Shown: positions 1-8,652, counted from the stretch's first letter. The stretch: DNA of 38,859 nucleotides from Fusicatenibacter sp. (GCA_022766945.1 JALEOU010000040.1:1-38859); one strand, 5' to 3'. The notes: generated from the letters alone by a model not told the origin. Program-made: numbers and translations.

Positions 1-105
1 CCTGCTATAAGTGCGCCCATTTTTCACTGATTATCCTAATTTATCTGTGAATATCCCAAGCCTTATCTTAAAAACCAGCCTTACCAAATTTACCTCGCTC
101 ATTGC

Positions 106-148
106 AATAGTCAATGCAAGTGTGTTTCGCAATTACCTATTGACTATT
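106..148. repeat. Perfect 10-bp inverted repeat upstream of ruvA
   Basis: AATAGTCAAT at 106-115 is repeated as its exact reverse complement ATTGACTATT at 139-148, with a 23-nt spacer. No T-tract follows, so it does not look like an intrinsic terminator; it could be an operator or the end of an upstream transcript. Apart from this repeat and the promoter at 218-246, I see nothing convincing in the first 307 bases. Confidence 0.45.
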
Positions 149-217
149 ATACTTCAGGAAGAAAAGAAATTGCAAGCGAACAACAGTTCATTTTTGTAAG
201 AAAAGGTGCCAACGCCA

Positions 218-246
218 TTGCTTCTGAAGCAAAGTTCTGTTATAAT
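218..246 (+). promoter_or_regulatory. Predicted sigma-A promoter of ruvAB
   Basis: TTGCTT at 218-223 and TATAAT at 241-246 are separated by exactly 17 bp, with a TGt extended -10 directly before the -10 box. Transcription would begin near 253, about 55 nt before the ruvA start codon. Confidence 0.65.
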
Positions 247-307
247 AAACAAGTATGTCGGCATGTGAAAGAAAGGAAATTGCTGCCATTAATGTCTGGA
301 GGAAAGT

Positions 308-922
308 ATGATTGGATACATCAAGGGTGTTGTTGACACCTTAACGGAAGGGAAATTGATTCTGGAGAACCATGGAATCGGATATGAACTGCTGGTACCA
401 TCTGTTTTTTTAGATGCCGGAATACGTGAAGGACAGGAGCTGAAAGTATACACCTGTATGAGTGTAAGAGAAGATGGCATCTCACTGTTTGGCTTTCTGA
501 CACGGGATGATCTTACAGTCTACCAGATGCTGATCGGGGTCAGTGGAATCGGACCGAAAGCGGCACTTTCCATTCTATCGACACTCTCAGCAGATGAATT
601 GCGATTTGCCGTTCTGTCTGATGATGTTAAGACAATTTCCCGGACACCGGGTATAGGAAAAAAGACAGCTCAGAAACTGATTCTGGACTTGAAAGACAAA
701 TTTGATCTGGAAGATGCATTTGAGCAGAAACTATCTCATGCATCCGGTCAGAGTGACTCTGCTGCATTCAAGGAGTCCGGTGTATTTCAGGAGGCTGTAC
801 AGGCACTGACAGCTCTTGGCTATTCTAACACAGAGGCACTTCAGGCGGTGAAAAAAGTGGAAATTACAGAGCAGATGAATACAGAGATGGTACTGAAAGC
901 GGCATTGAAACAGATGTTTTAG
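308..922 (+). CDS. ruvA: Holliday junction branch migration protein RuvA
   Basis: RuvA binds the four-way Holliday junction as a tetramer and loads the RuvB motor during recombinational repair. The 204-aa length fits the family (about 200 aa). The N-terminal OB-fold start MIGYIKGVV is typical. Two helix-hairpin-helix segments are visible (GVSGIGPKAA near residue 78 and TPGIGKKTAQ near residue 112). A linker leads to the small C-terminal three-helix RuvB-binding domain ending ALKQMF. The ATG follows a strong GGAGG at 299-303. It is the first gene of a ruvA-ruvB operon, with 40 nt before ruvB. Identification is secure. Confidence 0.97.
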   Translation: MIGYIKGVVDTLTEGKLILENHGIGYELLVPSVFLDAGIREGQELKVYTCMSVREDGISLFGFLTRDDLTVYQMLIGVSGIGPKAALSILSTLSADELRFAVLSDDVKTISRTPGIGKKTAQKLILDLKDKFDLEDAFEQKLSHASGQSDSAAFKESGVFQEAVQALTALGYSNTEALQAVKKVEITEQMNTEMVLKAALKQMF

Positions 923-962
923 CTTCGGTTTTTATGCGGACTGTTTTTGAAAGAGGAATTCT

Positions 963-1961
963 ATGGAGAAAAGAATTATTACCACCGATGTAATGGAAGA
1001 AGATCTGCGAATCGAAGGTTCTCTGCGTCCGCAGTATCTGCAGGATTATATTGGGCAGGAAAAAACGAAAAAAAATCTGAAAATATATATAGAAGCGGCA
1101 AAGCAGCGGGGGGATGTGCTGGATCACGTGCTGTTTTACGGTCCTCCGGGGCTTGGAAAGACTACGCTTGCCGGAATTATTGCAAATGAGATGGGAACTC
1201 ATATGAAAGTTACCAGTGGTCCGGCTATCGAAAAACCGGGAGAAATGGCTGCGATCCTGAATAACCTTCAGGAAGGTGATGTTCTGTTTGTGGATGAGAT
1301 TCATCGCCTGAACCGTCAGGTGGAAGAGGTACTTTATCCGGCTATGGAAGATTTCGCAATTGATATTGTGATCGGAAAGGGATCTTCTGCACGTTCCATT
1401 CGGTTGGATCTTCCGAAATTCACACTGGTCGGAGCTACTACGCGGGCAGGTTTGCTGTCGGCTCCACTGAGAGATCGTTTTGGTGTAATTCATCATCTTG
1501 AATTTTATACAGAGGAAGAACTTTCTACGATTATCCTGCATTCTGCCCGTGTTTTGGGTGTTGAAGTAGATCCAAAAGGTGCAGGAGAAATGGCACGTCG
1601 TTCCAGAGGAACCCCGCGTCTGGCAAATCGCATTCTAAAGAGAGTCCGCGATTTTGCGCAGGTCAAATATGACGGAAAAATTACAGAAGAAGTTGCATCC
1701 TTTGCGCTGGATCTGCTTGAAGTTGACAGATATGGCTTGGATCAGACAGACCGTCTGCTTTTGTCTACAGTGATTGAGAAGTTTCAGGGAGGTCCTGTTG
1801 GTCTTGAGACACTTTCTGCAGCAGTCGGAGAGGATGCCGGAACGATTGAAGATGTCTATGAGCCCTATCTGATTAAGACGGGATTTCTTCGCCGAACCCC
1901 CCGCGGAAGAATGGCGACAGAGCTTGCTTATCATCATCTTGGGCTTTCCGGTCCAACATAA
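963..1961 (+). CDS. ruvB: Holliday junction branch migration helicase RuvB
   Basis: RuvB is the AAA+ hexameric motor that drives branch migration with RuvA. The 332-aa length is normal. Seen in the sequence: Walker A GPPGLGKT at residues 60-67, Walker B DEIH at 111-114, the sensor-1 segment GATTRAG, and the arginine-finger region LRDRFG. The C-terminal winged-helix DNA-binding domain ends with a conserved FLRRTPRGR segment. The ATG is preceded by GAGGAATTCT. It is co-transcribed with ruvA. No ruvC is adjacent; the resolvase in this window is recU at 29415, as expected for Firmicutes. Confidence 0.98.
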   Translation: MEKRIITTDVMEEDLRIEGSLRPQYLQDYIGQEKTKKNLKIYIEAAKQRGDVLDHVLFYGPPGLGKTTLAGIIANEMGTHMKVTSGPAIEKPGEMAAILNNLQEGDVLFVDEIHRLNRQVEEVLYPAMEDFAIDIVIGKGSSARSIRLDLPKFTLVGATTRAGLLSAPLRDRFGVIHHLEFYTEEELSTIILHSARVLGVEVDPKGAGEMARRSRGTPRLANRILKRVRDFAQVKYDGKITEEVASFALDLLEVDRYGLDQTDRLLLSTVIEKFQGGPVGLETLSAAVGEDAGTIEDVYEPYLIKTGFLRRTPRGRMATELAYHHLGLSGPT

Positions 1962-2031
1962 AAATGGCGTTATCGTTCAGAGATCACACGAAACAGCTGT
2001 GCAAAAATAGAATCTCAAAAGCAGACCCTTG

Positions 2032-2066
2032 AAAAACGCCGGTCCTTGAATTCGCCTGGCGCTTTT
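2032..2066 (+). terminator. Candidate intrinsic terminator after ruvB
   Basis: AAAAACGCCGG at 2032-2042 pairs imperfectly (one bulge, one mismatch) with CCTGGCGCTTTT ending near 2065. The stem is GC-rich and ends in a short T-run. It lies 70 nt after the ruvB stop and just before the zapA promoter. Confidence 0.45.
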
Positions 2067-2077
2067 GCAGAAAAAGG

Positions 2078-2106
2078 TTGTTTTTCTGCATTTTTCGTTA
2101 TATGAT
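2078..2106 (+). promoter_or_regulatory. Predicted sigma-A promoter of zapA
   Basis: TTGTTT at 2078-2083 and TATGAT at 2101-2106 have a 17-bp spacer. The -35 box and spacer lie inside a perfect 10-bp palindrome (TGCAGAAAAA at 2066-2075, TTTTTCTGCA at 2081-2090) that is followed by TTTTT. The same DNA could therefore terminate ruvAB transcription or bind a regulator. Confidence 0.5.
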
Positions 2107-2182
2107 AGTTTATATGAAAAAATGTCATTTGTCCGATTCATCAGGGGGATGATTGAAATTAAGTGGAGGAAATACGTAGAAG

Positions 2183-2614
2183 ATGGCTGTAAAAAATACA
2201 ACGCAGGTATTAATAGATGGAAAAATAGTAACCTTAAGCGGCTATGAAAGCCCGGAATATCTTCAGAAAGTGGCGTCCTATCTGAATCAGAAGATCAGCG
2301 AATTAAGTCAGCTTTCCGGGTATAACCGTCTTTCCGTGGACACCAAGCACACACTGCTTGCTCTTAATATTGCTGACGACTATTTTAAGGCAAAGAATCA
2401 GGTGGATACCCTCGAGGAGGATATGGAGTCCAAGGATCGTGAGAACTATGATATGAAGCATGATCTGATTGCCGCAGAGCTTCAGACAAAAGATCTGCGG
2501 AAAGAATTAGAGGAACAGAAGATTGAAAATGAGAGACTTCGCGGAGAAAAGAATGAGCTGCAGCGACAGCTTACGAAGACGAACGAGGAACTGGAAGAAT
2601 TATTAAAAGCGTAA
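2183..2614 (+). CDS. zapA: Cell division protein ZapA
   Basis: ZapA binds FtsZ and bundles its protofilaments at mid-cell, acting in the cytoplasm. The N-terminal globular domain shows the family pattern: a short beta-rich start (VLIDGKIVTLSGYESPEY), then the helix LNQKISEL and the LLALNIADDYF helix near residue 60. From about residue 75 to the end the chain is a long charged coiled coil rich in E, K and L, making it longer (143 aa) than the compact Bacillus protein. The ATG lies 13 nt after GGAGG, a wider gap than usual. The genes that follow act in or near wall synthesis, so a division or wall cluster is plausible. Confidence 0.88.
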   Translation: MAVKNTTQVLIDGKIVTLSGYESPEYLQKVASYLNQKISELSQLSGYNRLSVDTKHTLLALNIADDYFKAKNQVDTLEEDMESKDRENYDMKHDLIAAELQTKDLRKELEEQKIENERLRGEKNELQRQLTKTNEELEELLKA

Positions 2615-2620
2615 AGAGGA

Positions 2621-2656
2621 AACGGGGGATTGCGGAAAAGGTAATCGCCCGTTTTT
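2621..2656 (+). terminator. Hairpin with T-tract between zapA and the U32 gene
   Basis: An 11-bp stem with one mismatch (AACGGGGGATT at 2621-2631, AATCGCCCGTT at 2643-2653) encloses an 11-nt loop and runs into TTTTT ending at 2656. It sits between two co-oriented genes 54 nt apart, so it may be a partial terminator lowering expression of the downstream genes. Confidence 0.55.
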
Positions 2657-2668
2657 AGGAGATATAGC

Positions 2669-4870
2669 ATGAGAACAGAATTACTGGCACCAGCCGGATC
2701 CTATGAAGCATTTACTGCAGCTGTGGCCGCCGGAGCAGATGCGGTTTATCTTGGGGGCTCCATCTTTGGTGCGAGAGCCTATGCCAAAAATTTCACCGAT
2801 GAGGAGATTTGCTCTGCCATAGATTATGCTCACATCCATGGCAGAAAGCTTTATCTGACGGTCAATACACTGTTAAAAGACGAAGAACTTTTCGGAAAAC
2901 TGTATGAGTATCTGCGTCCGTTCTACGAACAGGGACTGGACGCTGTAATTGTACAGGATCTCGGGGCGCTATCCGCTATCAGAACCTGGTTTCCAAAACT
3001 GCATGTACATGCCAGCACGCAAATGACAGTGACTGGTGCAGCGTCAGCCAGATTTGCAGAGAGTCTGGGCATTACCAGAGTTGTTCCTGCGCGAGAATTG
3101 TCCCTTACGGAGATCGCCAAAATACACAGAACAACGAAGCTGGAGATTGAATGCTTTGTTCATGGGGCTCTGTGTTATTGCTATTCCGGTCAGTGCCTTT
3201 TTTCCAGTCTGATCGGAGGAAGAAGCGGAAATCGTGGAAGATGCGCCCAGCCCTGCCGTCTTCCCTATCAGGTCTTTTCGGAGGACAAAAGACGTATGGG
3301 GAATGAAAGCGATGCATATCCTTTGAGTCCGAAGGATATGTGTACCGTGGAACTTCTTCCTGAAATTCTGAAGGCAGGTGTTACTTCTCTGAAAATCGAG
3401 GGAAGAATGAAAAAACCGGAATATACGGCAGGCGTCGTCAGTGTCTATCGGAAATACCTGGATTTGTATGAGAGAAATCCGGATCACTTTCGTGTGCTGC
3501 CGGAGGATTTCCGGAAACTCATGGATCTCTATAACCGGGATGGATTCAATAAAAGCTATTATACAGTCCGCAACGGCCGTGATATGATGGCATTCATCAA
3601 TGAAAAAAATGCTGACAGCGGTGGAAAGCAAAAGAGAAATGAACAGTTGTTTTATGAGATTCAAAGAGATTACCTGAATACGGAAGTGAAAGAACCTGTG
3701 TCGGGATATTTGAGTCTGTATGCAGGTCAACCTGCGGTCTTAAGTGTATACCAGGGAGATCTGTGTGTGACGGAGGAAGCCGGAATGGTGGAAAAAGCAA
3801 AAAACCATCCATTGACGATGGAACGCATCAGAACTCAGATAGAAAAGACCGGGAATACACCATTCTTCTTTGAACAGCTGGATATTTCCATGGAAGATGA
3901 TCTGTTTGTTCCCATGCAGACATTGAGCGAGCTAAGAAGATCTGCAATGGAACAGTTACAAAAGGAAGCGATGGCACCTTATCGAAGAAAACTTCCGGAA
4001 GGAAACAGACCGAGTCTTTCTATGGGTACGAGTAAAGGCGGTGGAAAGACCTGTATCATCCGTGCACAGGTAGAAACAAGACAGCAGCTGCAGGGTGTTC
4101 TCGCCATTCCGGAGATCAAAGGGATCTACGCCGGAATGGAATGCTTTCGTGAAGAAGGATTTCAGGATCATGTGATGGAAACACTTCAGGAAGTATTGCA
4201 GAGAGGAAAACAGTTGCTTCTTTGTCTGCCGCATGCGGTTCGTGAAGGAGAACTGGGAAAATATAAAAATACGTTTCATGTTCTGATTGAGGAAGGACTT
4301 TCCGGCTTTCTGGTTCGGAATCTGGAGAGCTACAGTGTCTTAAAAGAGATGGGGCTTGGCCGATATGCAGTACTGGATTACAGTGTTTATACAATGAATC
4401 AAGCGTCACAGTATTTTTGGGAGAAAGAAGGCATTCTGTATGACACAGTACCTTATGAGCTGAATTACCGGGAACTTCTGAAACGTGATAACACAGGCAG
4501 TGAAATGACAGTATACGGATATCTTCCGATGATGATTTCAGCGCAGTGTGTGCAGAAGAATATGGAGGGGTGCACACGCAAACATGGAATGGTATGGCTG
4601 AAAGACCGTTATGGAAAATATTTTCCGGTAAAATGCTGCTGTGGAAACTGTTATAATGTAATTTATAACAGCCTTCCGCTGAGTCTGCTTGGAGAGAAAG
4701 AGGAAGTGATGTCACTTCACTGCGCTTCCCTGCGTCTTGCTTTTTCGATTGAAGATCAAAAGGAAACCGTCGAAATATGCAAGGCTTATGCAGCGGCCTA
4801 TCTTTATGGTGAGACGACTAAACTTCAGATGGAAACTACGAAAGGACATTTTCACAGAAAAGTCGAATAG
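2669..4870 (+). CDS. U32 family peptidase / RNA hydroxylation protein
   Basis: The N-terminal half is a classic U32 domain: it opens with ELLAPAGSYEAF and carries the U32 signature near residues 161-176 (ECFVHGALCYCYSGQC), followed by more cysteines (RCAQPC). A second cysteine cluster (CCCGNC) lies near residue 655. Although called peptidases, characterised members (E. coli RlhA and TrhP, Bacillus YrrN/YrrO) are needed for 5-hydroxylation of rRNA or tRNA pyrimidines, probably through an Fe-S cluster. The long C-terminal region (733 aa in total) resembles the extended RlhA-like subtype. Which RNA this one acts on cannot be read from the sequence. A GGAGATATAGC stretch precedes the ATG; ftsW-like follows 9 nt after the stop. 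Confidence 0.9.
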   Translation: MRTELLAPAGSYEAFTAAVAAGADAVYLGGSIFGARAYAKNFTDEEICSAIDYAHIHGRKLYLTVNTLLKDEELFGKLYEYLRPFYEQGLDAVIVQDLGALSAIRTWFPKLHVHASTQMTVTGAASARFAESLGITRVVPARELSLTEIAKIHRTTKLEIECFVHGALCYCYSGQCLFSSLIGGRSGNRGRCAQPCRLPYQVFSEDKRRMGNESDAYPLSPKDMCTVELLPEILKAGVTSLKIEGRMKKPEYTAGVVSVYRKYLDLYERNPDHFRVLPEDFRKLMDLYNRDGFNKSYYTVRNGRDMMAFINEKNADSGGKQKRNEQLFYEIQRDYLNTEVKEPVSGYLSLYAGQPAVLSVYQGDLCVTEEAGMVEKAKNHPLTMERIRTQIEKTGNTPFFFEQLDISMEDDLFVPMQTLSELRRSAMEQLQKEAMAPYRRKLPEGNRPSLSMGTSKGGGKTCIIRAQVETRQQLQGVLAIPEIKGIYAGMECFREEGFQDHVMETLQEVLQRGKQLLLCLPHAVREGELGKYKNTFHVLIEEGLSGFLVRNLESYSVLKEMGLGRYAVLDYSVYTMNQASQYFWEKEGILYDTVPYELNYRELLKRDNTGSEMTVYGYLPMMISAQCVQKNMEGCTRKHGMVWLKDRYGKYFPVKCCCGNCYNVIYNSLPLSLLGEKEEVMSLHCASLRLAFSIEDQKETVEICKAYAAAYLYGETTKLQMETTKGHFHRKVE

Positions 4871-4879
4871 GGGTAACGT

Positions 4880-6361
4880 ATGGTAAATGCAGTTGTACAG
4901 CTTTCAAAATATCTGATTACCATCGTCATGCTGTTGTTTACGCTACAGTCGTTTACTGCACTGAAGGAGCGTGACGAGTATGAAAGACGGTATATTCTTG
5001 GAAAACAGATCCTGATGATTCTGCTTTTGGATTTTATCTGCTTTTTTGTCATGTTTCTTCAGAAAGGCGAAACAGAAATCATTCGGATGTATCTGCTATT
5101 AATGGCGTATATTCTCATGGTGCAGGTTCTTTATCGACTGATCTATAAGAAAGCTTCCATGATACTAGTCAATAATATGTGTATGCTTCTCTCGATCAGT
5201 ATCATTATGCTGACGAGGCTGAATATATCAAAAGCGGTGTCACAGTTTCATATCATGGCCGCTTCCACACTGATTTGCTTTATCATACCGGTGGTAGTGC
5301 GAAAGGTAAAATTTTTGAAAAATCTTACCTGGTTTTATGCTGTGCTGGGCATCGCGATGCTGGCTGCAGTTATGGTTCTGGGATTTACATCCGGAGGGGC
5401 CAAGCTGTCTATTGAGTTTCACGGATTTACCTTTCAGTTCTCGGAGCTGGCAAAAATTACAATGGTATTTTTCCTGGCAGGCATCTTAAGAGATGACAAT
5501 TCCTTCCCGAATGTAGTAAAGGCAACTGTAATCGCTGCAGTTCACGTATTGATTCTGGTTGCATCTACGGATCTTGGTACGGCATTTGTGTTCTTTATGG
5601 CTTATGTTGTCATTATCTATGTAGCGACCAGAAAAGCCCGTTATCCGCTTCTTGGATTATCTGGCATGTGCCTTGCCTGCATAGCAGCATATTTTATGTT
5701 TGCACATGTTCGTAACAGGGTAGCGCTCTGGAAAGATCCGATCGGAAGCTGGGATATCAGCAGTCAGCTGGCACAGGGATTGTTTGGCATGTGTTCCGGA
5801 GGATGGTTTGGAACCGGATTGTATGAGGGACGTCCGGATTTGATTCCGGTCGCCGTCAAAGATTTTATTTTTTCCGCAATCTGCGAAGAACTGGGGATTA
5901 TCTTTGGAATTTGTCTGATCCTTCTGTGCATGTCCACATTTTTACTGATCATCAATATTTCCATGAAGATGAGCAAACGTTTTTATAAACTCATTGCCAT
6001 GGGGTTGGGAACAGAATACGCGACACAGGTATTTCTGACCGTTGGAGGCACAATCAAATTTATACCGATGACTGGCATCACGCTCCCGCTGGTAAGCTAC
6101 GGCGGAAGTTCTTTGCTTTCTACGATCGTGATGCTCTCGATTATTCAGGGACTATATATCTTAAGGGAAGACGAAGGTGAGGCACTTGAAAAAAGAAACA
6201 GACAAAACAAAAGAAAGAAGCAGAAAGACACCGGACAGGGAAGGAAAAAAGAAAACAGACAAAGTACAGGGCAAAGGGACAACACGAAGAGAAAACCAAA
6301 AGCAGAAGACGATCTCGAGCGACGAATCGAAGAAGAGACAGAAAAAAGCCTCCACTGGTAA
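4880..6361 (+). CDS. FtsW/RodA/SpoVE family peptidoglycan glycosyltransferase
   Basis: A polytopic SEDS-family protein that polymerises lipid II into glycan strands together with a class B PBP. About ten hydrophobic segments are visible. Family signatures are the extracellular loop and helix DFIFSAICEELG near residues 327-338 and PMTGITLPLVSYGGSS near 396-411. At 493 aa it is longer than typical FtsW: it has extra N-terminal membrane helices (residues 1-90) and a cytoplasmic tail of about 65 K/R/E/Q-rich residues. The tail is encoded where the next gene has already begun, an overlap of 185 nt. Pairing with the downstream transpeptidase resembles the rodA-pbpA arrangement. FtsW, RodA or SpoVE cannot be told apart here. 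Confidence 0.92.
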   Translation: MVNAVVQLSKYLITIVMLLFTLQSFTALKERDEYERRYILGKQILMILLLDFICFFVMFLQKGETEIIRMYLLLMAYILMVQVLYRLIYKKASMILVNNMCMLLSISIIMLTRLNISKAVSQFHIMAASTLICFIIPVVVRKVKFLKNLTWFYAVLGIAMLAAVMVLGFTSGGAKLSIEFHGFTFQFSELAKITMVFFLAGILRDDNSFPNVVKATVIAAVHVLILVASTDLGTAFVFFMAYVVIIYVATRKARYPLLGLSGMCLACIAAYFMFAHVRNRVALWKDPIGSWDISSQLAQGLFGMCSGGWFGTGLYEGRPDLIPVAVKDFIFSAICEELGIIFGICLILLCMSTFLLIINISMKMSKRFYKLIAMGLGTEYATQVFLTVGGTIKFIPMTGITLPLVSYGGSSLLSTIVMLSIIQGLYILREDEGEALEKRNRQNKRKKQKDTGQGRKKENRQSTGQRDNTKRKPKAEDDLERRIEEETEKSLHW

Positions 6362-7763
6362 TGGAGCAGGACCGTATCTGATCGTAGCATACCTTTTTGT
6401 AGGAATGTTTCTGGCACTGATTGCTTATCTGGTGTATTTCAATGTCTACAGGAAAGAAGAATTTCTGAATAGTTCTTATAATTCAAGGCAGAATAATTAT
6501 GCAGAGAGAGTTGTCCGTGGATCGATCTTGTCATCGGACGGTCAGGAACTGGCAAGAACGGAAATGAGTGATGGTGAAAGCGGAATACGCGTTTATCCAT
6601 ACGGAAGAATGTTTGCACACGTGGTAGGATATACAGGAAAAGGCAACAGCGGTCTGGAGTCAGCTTACAATTATACATTGATGGAATCTCACATAAACCC
6701 GCTGGAACAGCTGAAAAACGATTTTACAGAGGTGAAGGATCCCGGAGACAATCTGGTGACAACACTGGATACCAGACTGACACAGGCAGCATATGATGCG
6801 CTGGGAGATTACAAGGGTGCAGTAGTGGTATTGGAACCGGATACCGGGCGTGTTCTCGTAGATGTCAGCAAACCAACGTTTGACCCAAATACTATAGAGG
6901 AAGACTGGGAAAGCCTGAATGCAGACAGTCAAAGCGGCGTATTTCTAAACAGAGCATTGCAGGGGCAGTATCCACCGGGATCTACCTTCAAAATCGTAAC
7001 CGCGCTTGCGTATTTGAGAGAATACGGGACATTGGATGGTTTTTCCTTTGAGTGTACCGGTGAACTTGAAGCAGGAAACTATACGATTCACTGCGCGGGA
7101 GGAGGAGTGCATGGAAGCGAAGATTTTTATAGTGCGTTTGCGAATTCCTGTAATACGGCATTTTCCAGTATCGGATTGTCACTTGACAAAAAAAGGTTCA
7201 ATACACTTGCGGAGTCACTAAATCTGAACGGCAGACTGGATCTGGAACTTCCTTCCTCACGGAGCCGCTTTTCCGTAGACGAAACGACTGCAGATGCCCT
7301 GATGATGCAGACATCCATCGGCCAGGGCAATACGCTTGTGACACCGATGGAAATGGCAGTGATTGTATCAGCAATTGCAAATGACGGAGAAATGATGAAG
7401 CCTTATTTTGTTGACCGTGTGGAAAACAGCGAGGGTGCAAAAGTGAAAGAATTCAATCCGAGTCCGCTTGGATCGGTTATGAGCAAAGAGGAAGCAGCGA
7501 CACTTACCGAGCTGATGAAAGGCGTTGTTCAAAATGGTACGGGAAGTTCCCTGTCTGACCTTGGATACAATATTGCGGGAAAAACAGGTTCCGCAGAGCA
7601 CGGGGATAACAGCGAGCCCACCCATTCCTGGTTTGTCGGGTTTTCAAATGCAGATGATCCGGATCTTGTTGTTGTCGTGATCGCAGAATCTGCAGGCAGC
7701 GGCAGCAGTGTGGCTGTTCCTGTAGCCAGAGCTGTTTTTCAGGCATATTACGAGAATCGCTGA
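6177..7763 (+). CDS. Class B penicillin-binding protein (transpeptidase)
   Basis: A D,D-transpeptidase that cross-links peptidoglycan as partner of the preceding SEDS protein. After a 60-residue K/R-rich cytoplasmic segment comes one membrane anchor (about residues 67-89). Catalytic motifs are STFK with nucleophile Ser269, SCN at 324-326 and KTG at 469-471. There is no large dimerisation module, as in short PbpA-like enzymes. The start is GTG at 6177, preceded by AAGGGAAG; an in-frame stop at 6162 and no ATG before the membrane helix make the overlap with the upstream gene unavoidable. The next possible start is TTG 6186. Spore-wall, elongation or division roles are all possible. Confidence 0.92.
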   Translation: MRHLKKETDKTKERSRKTPDREGKKKTDKVQGKGTTRRENQKQKTISSDESKKRQKKASTGNGAGPYLIVAYLFVGMFLALIAYLVYFNVYRKEEFLNSSYNSRQNNYAERVVRGSILSSDGQELARTEMSDGESGIRVYPYGRMFAHVVGYTGKGNSGLESAYNYTLMESHINPLEQLKNDFTEVKDPGDNLVTTLDTRLTQAAYDALGDYKGAVVVLEPDTGRVLVDVSKPTFDPNTIEEDWESLNADSQSGVFLNRALQGQYPPGSTFKIVTALAYLREYGTLDGFSFECTGELEAGNYTIHCAGGGVHGSEDFYSAFANSCNTAFSSIGLSLDKKRFNTLAESLNLNGRLDLELPSSRSRFSVDETTADALMMQTSIGQGNTLVTPMEMAVIVSAIANDGEMMKPYFVDRVENSEGAKVKEFNPSPLGSVMSKEEAATLTELMKGVVQNGTGSSLSDLGYNIAGKTGSAEHGDNSEPTHSWFVGFSNADDPDLVVVVIAESAGSGSSVAVPVARAVFQAYYENR

Positions 7764-7845
7764 GTGGGTTTCGTTTTGGAAAATGAATCAGAAGCGTTGC
7801 ACCAGAGAGCGAAAAGGCGTATACTTTGACACAGGAGGACATGAT

Positions 7846-8298
7846 ATGATTGAAGCAGTAAGCTGTGGCGGAGTGGTCATCTATCGGGGCAAAATCCTGA
7901 CACTCTATAAAAGTTATAAAAATAAATATGAGGGCTGGGTATTGCCGAAAGGAACCGTAGAACAGGGAGAGGAATTTAAGGAGACTGCGATCCGGGAAGT
8001 GCAGGAAGAAGCTGGGGTGCGGGCTTCGATTGTAAAATATGTTGGAAAGAGTCAGTATAGTTTCAGCATTCCGGAAGATACCGTTGAGAAAGAGGTACAT
8101 TGGTATCTGATGATGGCAGGAAGCTATTACAGTAAACCGCAGAGAGAAGAATATTTTGTGGATTCCGGATATTACAAATATCACGAAGCTTACCATCTCC
8201 TGAAGTTTTCCAACGAGCGACAGATCCTGGAGATGGCTTATAATGAATACCTGGAATTAAAAAAAGCGAATCTGTGGACAGGGAATAAGTATTATTGA
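7846..8298 (+). CDS. Nudix family hydrolase
   Basis: The complete Nudix box G-x5-E-x7-R-E-U-x-E-E-x-G-U is present, starting at GTVEQGEEF and ending REVQEEAGV (about residues 39-61). It predicts Mg-dependent cleavage of a nucleoside diphosphate linked to another group; the substrate cannot be inferred. An upstream in-frame ATG exists at 7783, but AGGAGG at 7833-7838 lies 7 nt before the ATG at 7846, and the conserved fold begins there (IEAVSCGGVVIY), so I chose 7846 (150 aa). A promoter-like TTGCAC-17-TATACT at 7797-7825 would leave a leader of only about 14 nt, so I do not list it separately. Confidence 0.88.
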   Translation: MIEAVSCGGVVIYRGKILTLYKSYKNKYEGWVLPKGTVEQGEEFKETAIREVQEEAGVRASIVKYVGKSQYSFSIPEDTVEKEVHWYLMMAGSYYSKPQREEYFVDSGYYKYHEAYHLLKFSNERQILEMAYNEYLELKKANLWTGNKYY

Positions 8299-8311
8299 AA
8301 AGGAAAAATTC

Positions 8312-8644
8312 ATGATCAACTGGTATAAAAATCTGTATGTGGGAGATACTGCACAAAAGAGACAGAAGAAATTGATCGATCGGATTGAACATGGCAAACT
8401 GGTGCCGGATGTATGGCTGATTACGCTTTCTTCCAATATTCAGAATCATCTGGATATTTTGCCGGCTGATTTCTTAAAACAACCATATTTGAGAGAACAT
8501 TTACCGATGATTGTAGGGCTGGCTGTTTCTTATGAGGAGAGCCTGTGTGTACTGGAACAGATTGTAAATGAAGTTTATCAGGAAACAGGTGATGTTAAGA
8601 TCCGCCAATGGCTTCTTTCTCATAACGATGTTTCAGTCAGATAG
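8312..8644 (+). CDS. Uncharacterised 110-aa protein
   Basis: I do not recognise this family. The product is small, soluble in appearance and mostly helical by composition, with no signal peptide, cysteine motif or membrane segment. It begins MINWYKNLYVG and contains a central ILPADFLKQPYL stretch. The ATG follows AAAAGGAAAAATTC, a reasonable ribosome binding site. It is tightly spaced between the Nudix gene (13 nt) and the DUF2953 gene (8 nt), so it is probably translated from the same mRNA. The normal codon use and tight packing argue that it is a real gene. Confidence 0.7.
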   Translation: MINWYKNLYVGDTAQKRQKKLIDRIEHGKLVPDVWLITLSSNIQNHLDILPADFLKQPYLREHLPMIVGLAVSYEESLCVLEQIVNEVYQETGDVKIRQWLLSHNDVSVR

Positions 8645-8652
8645 GAGAGCGA

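Noticed and set aside
11-199. 62-codon GTG frame at the left edge
   Set aside because: No ribosome site, no recognisable domain, an AT-rich composition unlike the genes around it, and it spans the inverted repeat at 106-148.
864-1541. 225-codon minus-strand frame opposite ruvB
   Set aside because: The ruvB motifs are complete on the plus strand; the antisense product has no domain pattern.
7504-8196. 230-codon open frame on the minus strand across the PBP end and Nudix gene
   Set aside because: It is antisense to two well-supported genes, and its product is rich in F, S, H and L as expected from a shadow frame.
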